A DNA stretch of 64,000 nt from Pseudomonas fulva NBRC 16637 = DSM 17717 (GCF_000730565.1 NZ_BBIQ01000025.1:1-64000), one strand, 5' to 3'. Counted from the first letter of the stretch, positions 27,000 to 37,549 are shown. The notes: generated from the letters alone by a model not told the origin. Numbers and translations are program-made.

Positions 27000-27755
27000 A
27001 TGCGTCGCCCTATGGTTGCTGGTAACTGGAAGATGCACGGTACCCGCGCCAGCGTCGCTGAGCTGACCGAGGGTTTGCGCAATCTTGCCCTGCCGAGCGG
27101 AGTGGAAGTCGCGGTATTCCCGCCAACCTTGTTCATCAACCAAGTGGTTGCCGAACTCGACGGCAAGGGTATTATCGTCGGCGCACAGAATTCTGCGGTA
27201 ATGCCCGAACAGGGCGCGCTGACCGGTGAAGTTGCTCCGGAACAGCTGGTTGAAGCAGGTTGCAAGTTGGTGTTGATTGGCCATTCGGAACGTCGCCAGG
27301 TAATCGGCGAAGATGACGAAGTGCTGAATCGCAAGTTTGCAGCGGCTCAGGCCAAAGGTTTGAAGCCCGTGCTCTGTATTGGGGAAACCCTTGAAGAGCG
27401 CGAGGCCGGCAAAACGCTCGAAGTTGTTGGGCGTCAACTCAACAGTATCATCGAAGCTTTCGGTGTTAGTGTGTTTGCCAATGCGGTAATTGCCTATGAG
27501 CCTGTATGGGCCATCGGCACTGGCCTAACGGCCACGCCTCAGCAGGCCCAGGATGTGCACGCCGCCATCCGCGGCCAGCTGGCGGCAAAAGATGCTGAAG
27601 TGGCTGCGAAGGTGCAGTTGCTCTACGGCGGCAGCGTGAAGGCGGCCAATGCGGCCGAACTGTTCGGCATGCCGGATATCGATGGGGGTCTCATTGGTGG
27701 GGCTTCCCTGAACGCAGACGAATTCGGTGCAATTTGTCGCGCCGCAGGAAACTGA
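27000..27755 (+). CDS. tpiA: Triosephosphate isomerase
   Basis: A 251-residue TIM-barrel enzyme interconverting dihydroxyacetone phosphate and glyceraldehyde-3-phosphate. The lysine motif GNWKMHGT, the histidine motif IGHSERRQ, the glutamate motif AYEPVWAIGTG and the phosphate loop GGSVKAAN are all present. It is 65 nt downstream of glmM and 4 nt upstream of secG. Confidence 0.99.
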   Translation: MRRPMVAGNWKMHGTRASVAELTEGLRNLALPSGVEVAVFPPTLFINQVVAELDGKGIIVGAQNSAVMPEQGALTGEVAPEQLVEAGCKLVLIGHSERRQVIGEDDEVLNRKFAAAQAKGLKPVLCIGETLEEREAGKTLEVVGRQLNSIIEAFGVSVFANAVIAYEPVWAIGTGLTATPQQAQDVHAAIRGQLAAKDAEVAAKVQLLYGGSVKAANAAELFGMPDIDGGLIGGASLNADEFGAICRAAGN

Positions 27756-27759
27756 ACAA

Positions 27760-28158
27760 ATGCTGGAAACAGTCATCGTTGTTTTTCATCTGTTGGCAGC
27801 GCTGTCGCTGGTAGTGCTGGTACTGTTGCAACAGGGTAAGGGGGCGGAAGCCGGTGCATCTTTTGGTGCGGGTGCTTCCAATACCGTCTTCGGAAGTCAG
27901 GGCTCTGCCACCTTCCTAAGTAAATTCACTGCAATACTCGCTGCCACTTTCTTTTTGACAGCACTTGGGTTAGGATACTTCGCGAAGCAACAAGCTCACC
28001 AGCTTAGCCAAGCAGGTCTTCCAGATCCAGCCGTGCTAGAAGTGAAAGAGCAGCCAAAACCGGCCATCAATGATGATGTACCGGTGCTCCAAGAACAGAA
28101 GAGCGAAGCCACTCCTAATTCGGGTGATGTACCTCCTCCGGCAGAAGAGCAGAAGTAA
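27760..28158 (+). CDS. secG: Sec translocase subunit SecG
   Basis: A 132-residue inner-membrane subunit of SecYEG with two hydrophobic helices (residues about 2-22 and 53-72) joined by the conserved loop LQQGKGAEAGASFGAGAS. The C-terminal tail is Pro/Glu/Lys-rich and polar, longer than in E. coli but common in pseudomonads. The start (ATG 27760) is 4 nt after the tpiA stop. A tRNA gene follows 19 nt downstream. Confidence 0.96.
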   Translation: MLETVIVVFHLLAALSLVVLVLLQQGKGAEAGASFGAGASNTVFGSQGSATFLSKFTAILAATFFLTALGLGYFAKQQAHQLSQAGLPDPAVLEVKEQPKPAINDDVPVLQEQKSEATPNSGDVPPPAEEQK

Positions 28159-28177
28159 CGGGTTTCAAAGTAGTATT

Positions 28178-28263
28178 GCCGAGGTGGTGGAATTGGTAGA
28201 CACGCAACCTTGAGGTGGTTGTGCCCATAGGGTGTAGGGGTTCGAGTCCCCTTCTCGGTACCA
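28178..28263 (+). tRNA. tRNA-Leu (anticodon GAG)
   Basis: An 86-nt class-II tRNA with long variable arm. The acceptor stem GCCGAGG pairs with TCTCGGT, the anticodon loop TTGAGGT puts GAG at 28212-28214, the T-arm GGTTCGAGTCC is standard and the CCA end is encoded. The secG-tRNA-Leu-tRNA-fMet-rimP order matches other gammaproteobacteria. Confidence 0.96.
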
Positions 28264-28276
28264 TTTAAAGCTTGAG

Positions 28277-28298
28277 AGCCCGCCTTGGCGGGCTTTCT
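28277..28298 (+). terminator. Terminator after tRNA-Leu
   Basis: AGCCCGCC-TT-GGCGGGCT followed by a broken T-run (TTCTT), 14 nt after the tRNA-Leu CCA. Confidence 0.8.
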
Positions 28299-28363
28299 TG
28301 CAGGTGAAGGTTTGGATTTGACCCTCAAGTGGGTTCGGTCTTATACTTTCGCCCCAGCTTTGT

Positions 28364-28440
<77 letters not shown>

Positions 28441-28449
28441 GCTTCAGCG

Positions 28450-28472
28450 AAGCCCCTTTTCAGGGGCTTTTT
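28450..28472 (+). terminator. Terminator after tRNA-fMet
   Basis: AAGCCCC / GGGGCTT stem with 6-nt loop and T-run, 10 nt after the tRNA. Readthrough of this and of the next stem would be needed for co-transcription with rimP. Confidence 0.85.
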
Positions 28473-28518
28473 GCTAACCGAACAGTTCAGGCGTCGTTGT
28501 CCAACGGCGCTTTCAGGG

Positions 28519-28540
28519 ATGGGCGCTTCGCCCATTTTTT
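28519..28540 (+). terminator. Second terminator-like stem before rimP
   Basis: ATGGGCG-CTT-CGCCCAT followed by a T-run, 30 nt before the rimP GTG. Placed between fMet tRNA and rimP like the leader terminators of the E. coli nusA operon. Confidence 0.8.
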
Positions 28541-28569
28541 ATTTGCACAGCATGCACGAGGGGGTTCAG

Positions 28570-29028
28570 GTGTCGAGCAAGCTAGAACAGTTGCAGGCCT
28601 TGTTGGCCCCGGTTGTCGAGGGTCTGGGCTATCAATGCTGGGGGATCGAATTCGTTTCCCAGGGCAAGCATTCGGTATTGCGTATCTACATCGACAAGGA
28701 AGGCGGCATTCTGGTGGAGGACTGCGAAGCTGTCAGCCGTCAAGCCAGCGCCATCCTGGATGTCGAGGATCCGATCAGCAGCGAGTACACCCTCGAGGTG
28801 TCTTCTCCAGGCATGGATCGCCCACTGTTCACACTGGAACAGTTTGCCTCGCATGCCGGCGAACAAGTGAAGATCAAGCTGCGCTCACCCTTCGAGGGTC
28901 GTCGTAACTTCCAGGGCCTTCTCCGCGGTGTGGAGGAGCAGGATGTGGTGGTCCAGGTGGACGACCAGGAGTTCCTACTGCCGATCGATTCGATCGACAA
29001 GGCCAATATTATTCCCAGTTTTGACTGA
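28570..29028 (+). CDS. rimP: Ribosome maturation factor RimP
   Basis: A 152-residue 30S assembly factor. N-terminal KLEQLQALLAPVVEGLGYQC and the motifs LRIYIDKEGG and YTLEVSSPGMDRPL are diagnostic. GTG at 28570 has GAGGGG 5 nt upstream and gives the family length; the ATG at 28552 has no Shine-Dalgarno. First protein gene of rimP-nusA-infB. Confidence 0.96.
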   Translation: MSSKLEQLQALLAPVVEGLGYQCWGIEFVSQGKHSVLRIYIDKEGGILVEDCEAVSRQASAILDVEDPISSEYTLEVSSPGMDRPLFTLEQFASHAGEQVKIKLRSPFEGRRNFQGLLRGVEEQDVVVQVDDQEFLLPIDSIDKANIIPSFD

Positions 29029-29087
29029 GACGTGCCGGGCCCGACGGATTATCCGGGCCCAATGGCTTGCGCAAGGCGAGGCGTACG

Positions 29088-30569
<1,482 letters not shown>

Positions 30570-30596
30570 TTAGGCGCGGCCTGAGGAGAGAAGTGC

Positions 30597-33125
30597 ATGA
30601 CGCAAGTCACGGTGAAAGAACTGGCCCAAGAGGTCGAGGCACCGGTAGAGCGCCTGCTGCAGCAGATGCGTGAGGCAGGTCTGCCGCACACCGACGCCGG
30701 TCAGGTAGTGACCGACAATGAGAAGCAGACCTTGCTGACTCATTTGAAGAGCAGCCACAAGAGCAAGGCGGAAGAACCGCGCAAGATTACCTTGCAGCGC
30801 AAAACCACCAGCACCCTGCGTGTCGCCGGTAGTAAGAGTATCAGCGTAGAAGTACGCAAGAAGAAAGTATTCGTGCAGCGCAGCCCGGAAGAAATCCAGG
30901 CTGAGCAGAAGCGTGAGCTCGAAGAGCGCCGTGCAGCTGAAAACGCTGCCCGCGACAAGGTTGACGCTGAAGTGCGTCAGCGCAACGAAGAGCAGGCGCG
31001 TCGCCAGGCTGCTGATGCCGCCGCTTCCGCTCCGGCTCCGGCTGCCAAGGCAGAACAGGCTTCTGCCCCTGCCGCTGCGCCGGTCGTAGCCAATGCGCCG
31101 ACGTCGGAAGACGCTGCCGCCCGTGCGGCCGAGCGCAAGAAAGACGAGACCCGTCGCAACGAAAGCCGCACCCGTGATGACGACCGTCGTCGTGGCGAGG
31201 CGCCACGTGTGTCGATCAAGGTCAAGGTCAAGGAAAAGGAAAAGGCTCCGACGCCTCGTGCCGCGCCGCGTACCACCGACGAAGAGAGCGATGGCGCTCG
31301 TCGTGGTCGTGGTGGCAAGAGCAAGCTGAAGAAGCGTAACCAGCACGGCTTCCAGAACCCGACCGGTCCGGTCATTCGTGACGTGACCATCGGCGAGACC
31401 ATCACCGTCTCCGAGCTTGCCAACCAGATGTCCGTCAAGGGCGCTGAAGTGGTCAAGTTCATGTTCAAGATGGGCACCCCGGTGACCATCAACCAGGTGC
31501 TCGATCAGGAAACCGCTCAGCTGATCGCCGAAGAGCTGGGCCACAAGGTCACGCTGATCAGCGATTCCGCCCTGGAAGACTCCCTGGCCGAATCCCTGAA
31601 GTTCGAAGGCCAGACCGAGTCCCGTGCGCCGGTCGTCACTGTCATGGGTCACGTCGACCATGGTAAGACCTCGCTGCTCGACTACATCCGTCGTGCCAAG
31701 GTTGCTGCTGGCGAAGCCGGTGGTATCACCCAGCACATCGGTGCCTACCACGTGGAAACCGACCGCGGCATGGTCACCTTCCTCGACACCCCTGGCCACG
31801 CTGCGTTTACCCAGATGCGTGCCCGTGGTGCCAAGGCGACCGACATCGTCATCCTGGTGGTGGCGGCGGACGACGGCGTGATGCCACAAACCCGCGAAGC
31901 CGTTCAGCATGCCAAGGCAGCTGGCGTACCGCTGGTGGTTGCGGTCAACAAGATCGACAAGCCTGGTGCTGACCTTGATCGCATCCGTAACGAGCTGTCC
32001 GTCGAAGGCGTGACCTCCGAGGACTGGGGTGGTGACACGCCATTCGTCAAGGTTTCGGCCAAGATGGGTACCGGCGTGGACGAGCTGCTCGAAGCGGTGC
32101 TGCTGCAGGCCGAGATCCTCGAGTTGACCGCTACGCCGACCGCCCCAGGGCGCGGTGTGGTCGTCGAATCGCGTCTGGACAAGGGCCGCGGCCCAGTCGC
32201 TACCATCCTGGTTCAGGACGGTACGCTGCGTCAGGGCGACATGGTGCTGTGCGGCTCCAACTATGGCCGCGTTCGCGCCATGCTGGACGAGAACGGCAAG
32301 CCTGTGAAGGAAGCTGGCCCGTCCATCCCGGTCGAAATCCTTGGCCTGGACGGCACACCGGAAGCCGGCGACGAGCTGTCGGTAGTGGCTGACGAGAAGA
32401 AAGCCCGCGAAGTTGCCATGTTCCGTCAAGGCAAGTATCGCGAGGTCAAGCTGGCCCGTGCTCACGCAGGCAAGCTGGAAAATATCTTCGAGACCATGGG
32501 TCAGGAAGAGAAGAAAACGCTCAACATCGTTCTCAAGACCGATGTGCGCGGTTCTCTCGAAGCGCTGCAGGGTTCGCTCGGCGGCCTGGGCAACGACGAA
32601 GTGCAGGTCCGTGTCATTGGTGGCGGCGTAGGTGGTATCACCGAGAGCGATGCCAACCTGGCGCTGGCTTCGAACGCAGTACTGTTCGGCTTCAACGTGC
32701 GTGCCGATGCCGGTGCGCGCAAGATCGTCGAGCAGGAAGGTCTGGATATGCGTTACTACAACGTGATCTACGACATCATCGAAGACGTCAAGAAAGCCCT
32801 GACCGGCATGCTCGGCAGCGATGTTCGCGAGAACATTCTGGGCGTCGCCGAAGTGCGTGACGTGTTCCGTTCGCCGAAGTTCGGCGCCATCGCTGGCTGT
32901 ATGGTCATCGAAGGTACCGTCTACCGTAACCGTCCGATCCGCGTACTGCGCGACGACGTGGTCATCTTCGAGGGCGAGCTGGAATCGCTGCGCCGCTTCA
33001 AGGACGATGCCGCCGAAGTGCGTAACGGCATGGAGTGTGGTATCGGCGTGAAGAGCTACAACGACGTCAAGGTCGGCGACAAGATCGAAGTGTTCGAGAA
33101 AGTCCAGGTGGCTCGTACCCTCTGA
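30597..33125 (+). CDS. infB: Translation initiation factor IF-2
   Basis: An 842-residue GTPase that recruits fMet-tRNA to the 30S subunit. An IF2-N domain (MTQVTVKELAQEVEAPVERL) leads into a charged Ala/Glu/Arg linker. The second IF2-N motif (VSELANQMSVKGAEVVKFMF) follows, then the G domain with GHVDHGKTS near 350, DTPGHAAF and NKIDKPGAD, and the fMet-binding C-terminal domain. It lies 27 nt after nusA. Two hairpins separate it from rbfA. Confidence 0.99.
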   Translation: MTQVTVKELAQEVEAPVERLLQQMREAGLPHTDAGQVVTDNEKQTLLTHLKSSHKSKAEEPRKITLQRKTTSTLRVAGSKSISVEVRKKKVFVQRSPEEIQAEQKRELEERRAAENAARDKVDAEVRQRNEEQARRQAADAAASAPAPAAKAEQASAPAAAPVVANAPTSEDAAARAAERKKDETRRNESRTRDDDRRRGEAPRVSIKVKVKEKEKAPTPRAAPRTTDEESDGARRGRGGKSKLKKRNQHGFQNPTGPVIRDVTIGETITVSELANQMSVKGAEVVKFMFKMGTPVTINQVLDQETAQLIAEELGHKVTLISDSALEDSLAESLKFEGQTESRAPVVTVMGHVDHGKTSLLDYIRRAKVAAGEAGGITQHIGAYHVETDRGMVTFLDTPGHAAFTQMRARGAKATDIVILVVAADDGVMPQTREAVQHAKAAGVPLVVAVNKIDKPGADLDRIRNELSVEGVTSEDWGGDTPFVKVSAKMGTGVDELLEAVLLQAEILELTATPTAPGRGVVVESRLDKGRGPVATILVQDGTLRQGDMVLCGSNYGRVRAMLDENGKPVKEAGPSIPVEILGLDGTPEAGDELSVVADEKKAREVAMFRQGKYREVKLARAHAGKLENIFETMGQEEKKTLNIVLKTDVRGSLEALQGSLGGLGNDEVQVRVIGGGVGGITESDANLALASNAVLFGFNVRADAGARKIVEQEGLDMRYYNVIYDIIEDVKKALTGMLGSDVRENILGVAEVRDVFRSPKFGAIAGCMVIEGTVYRNRPIRVLRDDVVIFEGELESLRRFKDDAAEVRNGMECGIGVKSYNDVKVGDKIEVFEKVQVARTL

Positions 33126-33180
33126 GGGTGAGCAGGCTGCAAGCGCCTTGGCGGGCGCTTTGCAGCACCTCTTCAGGCAG

Positions 33181-33210
33181 CGCCCGGTCAGGCATCGTTC
33201 TGACCGGGCG
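33181..33210 (+). terminator. Hairpin between infB and rbfA
   Basis: A perfect 11-bp stem (CGCCCGGTCAG / CTGACCGGGCG) with 8-nt loop and a weak T-rich tail, 29 nt before rbfA. A smaller stem (about 33138-33164) precedes it. They may partly terminate or process the transcript between infB and rbfA. Confidence 0.6.
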
Positions 33211-33239
33211 TTTGCCGCTTTACGTTACAGGTAACAAGA

Positions 33240-33638
33240 ATGGCCAAAGAATATAGCCGTACCCAACGCATTGGCGATCAGATGCAGCGCGAGCTGGCTG
33301 AGCTGATCCGTCGTGAAGTCAAGGATCCGCGTGTCGGTCTGGTCACCATCACTGCTGTGGATGTGAGCCGCGACCTGGGCCATGCCAAGGTGTTCATCAC
33401 CGTGATGGGTGAAGAAACCTCCGATGCCGTGCAGCAGTCGCTCAAGGCCCTGAACAGCGCCGCCAGCTTCCTGCGCCTGCACCTGGGTCGCTCCATGCAG
33501 CTGCGCAGCGTGCCGCAACTGCATTTCCACTTCGACGAAAGCGTCAGCCGTGGCGTGCACCTGTCGGCATTGATCGAGCGTGCAGTGGCCGAAGACCGCC
33601 TGCACAAGGATGCCGACGAGTCTGGCACCAAGGAGTAA
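33240..33638 (+). CDS. rbfA: 30S ribosome-binding factor RbfA
   Basis: A 132-residue KH-fold factor for 16S rRNA 5'-end maturation and cold adaptation. N-terminal YSRTQRIGDQMQRELAELIR and VKDPRVGLVTITAVDVSRDL are typical. It overlaps nothing and is 3 nt upstream of truB. Confidence 0.97.
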   Translation: MAKEYSRTQRIGDQMQRELAELIRREVKDPRVGLVTITAVDVSRDLGHAKVFITVMGEETSDAVQQSLKALNSAASFLRLHLGRSMQLRSVPQLHFHFDESVSRGVHLSALIERAVAEDRLHKDADESGTKE

Positions 33639-33641
33639 TCG

Positions 33642-34559
33642 GTGGCCCAGGTCAAACGCATTCGCCGCAATGTCAGCGGCATCATCCTGCTGGACAAGCC
33701 CTTGGGCTTCACCTCCAACGCTGCCTTGCAAAAGGTGCGCTGGTTGCTCAATGCAGAGAAGGCCGGTCACACCGGTAGCCTCGACCCGCTGGCCACTGGC
33801 GTCTTGCCGCTGTGCTTCGGCGAGGCCACCAAGTTTTCGCAATACCTGCTCGACTCCGACAAGGGTTACGAGACGGTCATGCAACTGGGCCAGACGACCA
33901 ACACCGGCGACGCCGAGGGCGAGGTGCTGCGCACCCGCGAGGTGACCGTTGGTCGCGCCGAACTGGAAGCCGCATTGCCCGGTTTTCGTGGCCCGATCAG
34001 CCAGATACCGCCCATGTACTCGGCTCTCAAGCGTGACGGTCAGCCGTTGTACAAGCTGGCGCGTGCAGGAGAGGTAGTGGAGCGCGAGGCGCGTTCTGTT
34101 ACTATTAGCCGTCTTGAACTGCTCGAGTGCGAAGGCACCCGTGCACGCTTGAGCGTTGGCTGCAGCAAAGGCACCTATATTCGTACCCTGGTGGAGGATA
34201 TCGGTGAAGTGCTGGGCTGCGGTGCGTATGTCGCAGAGCTGCGCAGGACGCAGGCCGGGCCTTTCGCGCTGGCACAGACGGTCACCCTCGAGGAGCTCGA
34301 GCAGGCCCACGCCGAAGGCGGCAACGAAGCGCTCGATCGTTTCCTCATGCCGTCAGACAGCGGGCTGCAGGATTGGCCGATGGTGAGCCTGTCCGAGCAC
34401 AGCGCGTTCTACTGGCTGCATGGGCAGGCAGTGCGTGCACCGGACGCGCCGCAATTCGGCATGGTTCGTGTACAGGATCACAATGCCCGCTTCATCGGTA
34501 TCGGTGAAGTGAGCGAGGACGGGCGGATCGCGCCACGTCGATTGATTCGGTCGGAATGA
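33642..34559 (+). CDS. truB: tRNA pseudouridine-55 synthase
   Basis: A 305-residue pseudouridine synthase acting on U55 of the T-loop of tRNAs. The catalytic aspartate lies in HTGSLDPLATGVLPLC near residue 48, and the motif SKGTYIRTLVEDIGE is near 170. GTG start with AAGGAG 6 nt upstream, inside the rbfA stop region. It completes the conserved order infB-rbfA-truB-rpsO-pnp. Confidence 0.98.
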   Translation: MAQVKRIRRNVSGIILLDKPLGFTSNAALQKVRWLLNAEKAGHTGSLDPLATGVLPLCFGEATKFSQYLLDSDKGYETVMQLGQTTNTGDAEGEVLRTREVTVGRAELEAALPGFRGPISQIPPMYSALKRDGQPLYKLARAGEVVEREARSVTISRLELLECEGTRARLSVGCSKGTYIRTLVEDIGEVLGCGAYVAELRRTQAGPFALAQTVTLEELEQAHAEGGNEALDRFLMPSDSGLQDWPMVSLSEHSAFYWLHGQAVRAPDAPQFGMVRVQDHNARFIGIGEVSEDGRIAPRRLIRSE

Positions 34560-34646
34560 CCGAAACCATGGGCCTAGGCAGGTGCCGAGGTCCGTGGAGC
34601 AGAGGGTGGCTGTCAGTAGGCACGGTCACACCTCTTTCTATTGATA

Positions 34647-34689
34647 CAGGGTTAAGTCCCTGGCCTATTGGAACCCGTTCGCGGGGTCC
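34647..34689 (+). promoter_or_regulatory. Structured leader of rpsO, candidate S15 autoregulatory site
   Basis: Two adjacent hairpins: CAGGG...CCCTG (34647-34661) and GGAACCCG-TTCG-CGGGGTCC (34670-34689, with a TTCG loop). They end just before the rpsO Shine-Dalgarno (CAGGAGA). In E. coli, S15 represses its own translation by binding a leader fold overlapping the ribosome site. The comparison is by position only. Confidence 0.45.
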
Positions 34690-34709
34690 GTTTAATCAGG
34701 AGAAGCCTC

Positions 34710-34979
34710 ATGGCCCTCAGCGTTGAAGAAAAAGCTAAGATCGTTGCCGAACACCAGCAAGCCGCCGGCGACACCGGTAGCCCGGAAGTACAGGTTGCTC
34801 TGCTGACCGCCAACATCAACAAGCTGCAAGGCCACTTCAAGGCCAACGACAAAGACCACCACTCCCGTCGTGGTCTGATTCGTATGGTCAACCAGCGTCG
34901 TAAGCTGCTGGACTACCTGAAGGGCAAAGACACCACCCGTTACAGCGCGCTGATCGCTCGCCTGGGCCTGCGTCGCTAA
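34710..34979 (+). CDS. rpsO: Small ribosomal subunit protein S15
   Basis: An 89-residue primary binder of the central domain of 16S rRNA. Sequence blocks DTGSPEVQVALLTANINKL and HHSRRGLIRMVNQRRKLLDY are invariant family features. AGGAGA precedes the ATG. It lies 150 nt downstream of truB with its own structured leader, and upstream of pnp. Confidence 0.99.
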   Translation: MALSVEEKAKIVAEHQQAAGDTGSPEVQVALLTANINKLQGHFKANDKDHHSRRGLIRMVNQRRKLLDYLKGKDTTRYSALIARLGLRR

Positions 34980-35000
34980 TAGCGGCCTGGTTGGTGGTGT

Positions 35001-35062
35001 GCATGGCGTGCCGCTGGCTTCGACAGGGCTGTTTCACAGCCTTGTCGTGGGGCACGCCACGC
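35001..35062 (+). promoter_or_regulatory. Long hairpin in the rpsO-pnp intergenic leader
   Basis: An extended stem: outer arms GCATGGCGTGCC / GGCACGCCACGC (one bulge), an internal loop, and inner arms GACAGGGCTG / CAGCCTTGTC with a TTTCA loop. It lies 22 nt after rpsO and 166 nt before pnp. In E. coli, RNase III cuts a long stem in this position and PNPase then represses its own mRNA. The structure here fits such a site. It could also limit rpsO readthrough, although it lacks a T-run. Confidence 0.6.
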
Positions 35063-35228
35063 ATGACTTCGAGGCTGGCAGCCTGGTAACTCGAGCGGTT
35101 TTTTCGTTCGGTTCCAGGCTCCCGGCCTCGAGTTGTATCTGGACGGTAGACAGGGCCGATTCCCTGCACTGCCCAAGCATTCGCAAGAAAACAGTTCCCC
35201 CAAGAGCCACTGAAGAAGGTAGGAAACC

Positions 35229-37334
35229 GTGAACCCGGTAATCAAGACATTCCAGTTCGGTCAATCGACCGTTACTCTCGAAACGGGCCGCATTGCCCGT
35301 CAGGCAACCGGCGCCGTGCTGGTCACCGTCGACAACGACGTCACCGTGCTGGTGACCGTGGTCGGTGCCAAGCAAGCTGATCCAGGCAAGGGCTTCTTCC
35401 CGTTGTCGGTTCACTACCAGGAAAAAACCTACGCTGCCGGCAAGATCCCCGGTGGTTTCTTCAAGCGTGAAGGCCGTCCTTCCGAGAAAGAAACCCTGAC
35501 CTCGCGCCTGATCGACCGTCCGATCCGTCCGCTGTTCCCTGAAGGGTTCATGAACGAAGTGCAGGTCGTCTGCACCGTGGTTTCCACCAGCAAGAAGACC
35601 GACCCCGATGTCGCCGCGATGATCGGTACCTCGGCGGCCCTGGCCATCTCCGGCATTCCATTCGAAGGCCCGATTGGCGCGGCGCGCGTTGCCTTCCACG
35701 AAAGCACCGGCTACCTGCTGAACCCAACGTACGAGCAACTGGCGGCTTCGAGCCTGGACATGGTCGTCGCCGGTACCGAAACCGCCGTGCTGATGGTTGA
35801 ATCGGAAGCCAAAGAGCTCACCGAAGACCAGATGCTGGGCGCCGTGCTGTTCGCCCACGATGAGTTCCAGGCCGTCATCCAGGCCGTCAAGGAACTGGCT
35901 GCCGAAGCCGGCAAGCCAACGTGGGACTGGCAGCCCGCTGCCGCCAACACCGAGCTGATGAACCTGGTACGTGCCGAGTTCGGCGAGCAGGTGTCGCAGG
36001 CCTACACCATCACCCAGAAAGCGGACCGCTACACCCGCCTGGGCCAGCTGCGCGATGAAGCCATTGCCCGCCTGAGCAACGAAGAAGCCGGCCCGACCGC
36101 TGGCCAGATCAAGGAAATCTTCGGCGAGCTGGAATACCGCACCGTGCGCGAGAACATCGTGAACGGCAAGCCGCGCATCGACGGCCGTGACACCCGCACC
36201 GTGCGCCCGCTGAACATCGAAGTCGGTGTTCTGCCCAAAACCCACGGCTCGGCACTGTTCACCCGTGGCGAAACCCAGGCGCTGGTCGTTGCCACCCTCG
36301 GTACTGCCCGTGACGCACAGTTGCTGGACACCCTGGAAGGCGAAAAGAAAGACCCCTTCATGCTGCACTACAACTTCCCACCGTTCTCGGTCGGTGAGTG
36401 TGGTCGCATGGGCGGCGCTGGCCGTCGTGAAATCGGCCACGGTCGTCTGGCGCGTCGCGGCGTGCAGGCGATGCTGCCAAGCGACAGCGAGTTCCCGTAC
36501 ACCATCCGTGTCGTCTCGGAAATCACCGAGTCCAACGGTTCCAGCTCCATGGCTTCGGTCTGCGGTGCCTCGCTGGCCCTGATGGATGCCGGTGTACCGA
36601 TGAAAGCACCGGTTGCCGGTATCGCTATGGGTCTGGTCAAGGAAGGCGAGAAGTTTGCCGTTCTGACCGACATCCTGGGTGACGAAGACCACCTCGGCGA
36701 CATGGACTTCAAGGTAGCCGGTACCGCCAAGGGCGTCACCGCCCTGCAGATGGACATCAAGATCAACGGCATCACCGAAGAGATCATGGAAATCGCCCTG
36801 GGCCAGGCCTTGGAAGCGCGCCTGAACATCCTCGGCCAGATGAACCAGATCATTGCCCAGTCGCGTACCGAGCTGTCGGCCAACGCGCCGACCATGATCG
36901 CCATGAAAATCGACTCGGACAAGATCCGCGACGTGATCGGCAAGGGCGGCGCCACCATTCGCGCCATCTGCGAAGAGACCAAGGCTTCGATCGATATCGA
37001 AGACGACGGCTCGATCAAGATCTTCGGCGAAACCAAGGAAGCGGCAGACGCTGCCAAGCAGCGCATCCTGGGCATCACTGCCGAGGCCGAGATTGGCAAG
37101 ATCTACGTGGGCAAGGTCGAGCGTATTGTCGACTTCGGCGCCTTCGTCAACATCCTGCCTGGCAAGGATGGCCTGGTGCACATCTCCATGCTGAGCGATG
37201 CGCGCGTCGAGAAAGTCACCGACATCCTCAAGGAAGGTCAGGAAGTCGAAGTGCTGGTACTGGACGTGGATAACCGCGGCCGTATCAAGCTGTCCATCAA
37301 GGACGTCGCGGCTGCGAAGGCTTCTGGCGTCTGA
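35229..37334 (+). CDS. pnp: Polyribonucleotide nucleotidyltransferase (PNPase)
   Basis: A 701-residue 3'-5' phosphorolytic exoribonuclease. Two RNase PH domains (GRCGRMGGAGRREIGHGRLA-like block in the second, near residue 395), an alpha-helical linker, a KH domain (IGKGGATIRAICEETKASI, near 575) and an S1 domain (GKVERIVDFGAFVNILPGKD, near 628) are visible. GTG start, preceded by GAAGGTAGGA. A long hairpin leader suggests autoregulation. It is followed by a strong terminator. Confidence 0.99.
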   Translation: MNPVIKTFQFGQSTVTLETGRIARQATGAVLVTVDNDVTVLVTVVGAKQADPGKGFFPLSVHYQEKTYAAGKIPGGFFKREGRPSEKETLTSRLIDRPIRPLFPEGFMNEVQVVCTVVSTSKKTDPDVAAMIGTSAALAISGIPFEGPIGAARVAFHESTGYLLNPTYEQLAASSLDMVVAGTETAVLMVESEAKELTEDQMLGAVLFAHDEFQAVIQAVKELAAEAGKPTWDWQPAAANTELMNLVRAEFGEQVSQAYTITQKADRYTRLGQLRDEAIARLSNEEAGPTAGQIKEIFGELEYRTVRENIVNGKPRIDGRDTRTVRPLNIEVGVLPKTHGSALFTRGETQALVVATLGTARDAQLLDTLEGEKKDPFMLHYNFPPFSVGECGRMGGAGRREIGHGRLARRGVQAMLPSDSEFPYTIRVVSEITESNGSSSMASVCGASLALMDAGVPMKAPVAGIAMGLVKEGEKFAVLTDILGDEDHLGDMDFKVAGTAKGVTALQMDIKINGITEEIMEIALGQALEARLNILGQMNQIIAQSRTELSANAPTMIAMKIDSDKIRDVIGKGGATIRAICEETKASIDIEDDGSIKIFGETKEAADAAKQRILGITAEAEIGKIYVGKVERIVDFGAFVNILPGKDGLVHISMLSDARVEKVTDILKEGQEVEVLVLDVDNRGRIKLSIKDVAAAKASGV

Positions 37335-37350
37335 TCGCCTAGCGCTTCAC

Positions 37351-37379
37351 AAAGGGCTCCCGCGGGAGCCCTTTTTTTT
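37351..37379 (+). terminator. pnp terminator
   Basis: A perfect palindromic stem (AAAGGGCTCCCG / CGGGAGCCCTTT) running into eight or more T residues, 16 nt after the pnp stop. Confidence 0.95.
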
Positions 37380-37549
37380 GGATCTATACTGGGCTGTGCC
37401 CGTGTAAATACAAAAACAGACACGGAACTTTTAGCGGACTTGCATCTTGCATGCAGGTTTATCGCGCAGGTTGCAGAATGCACGAGCGGTGAACGATGCG
37501 ATGATACGTAAGTCATTGATTTAAAAGAAATCAAGCGAAGCGTAAAACC

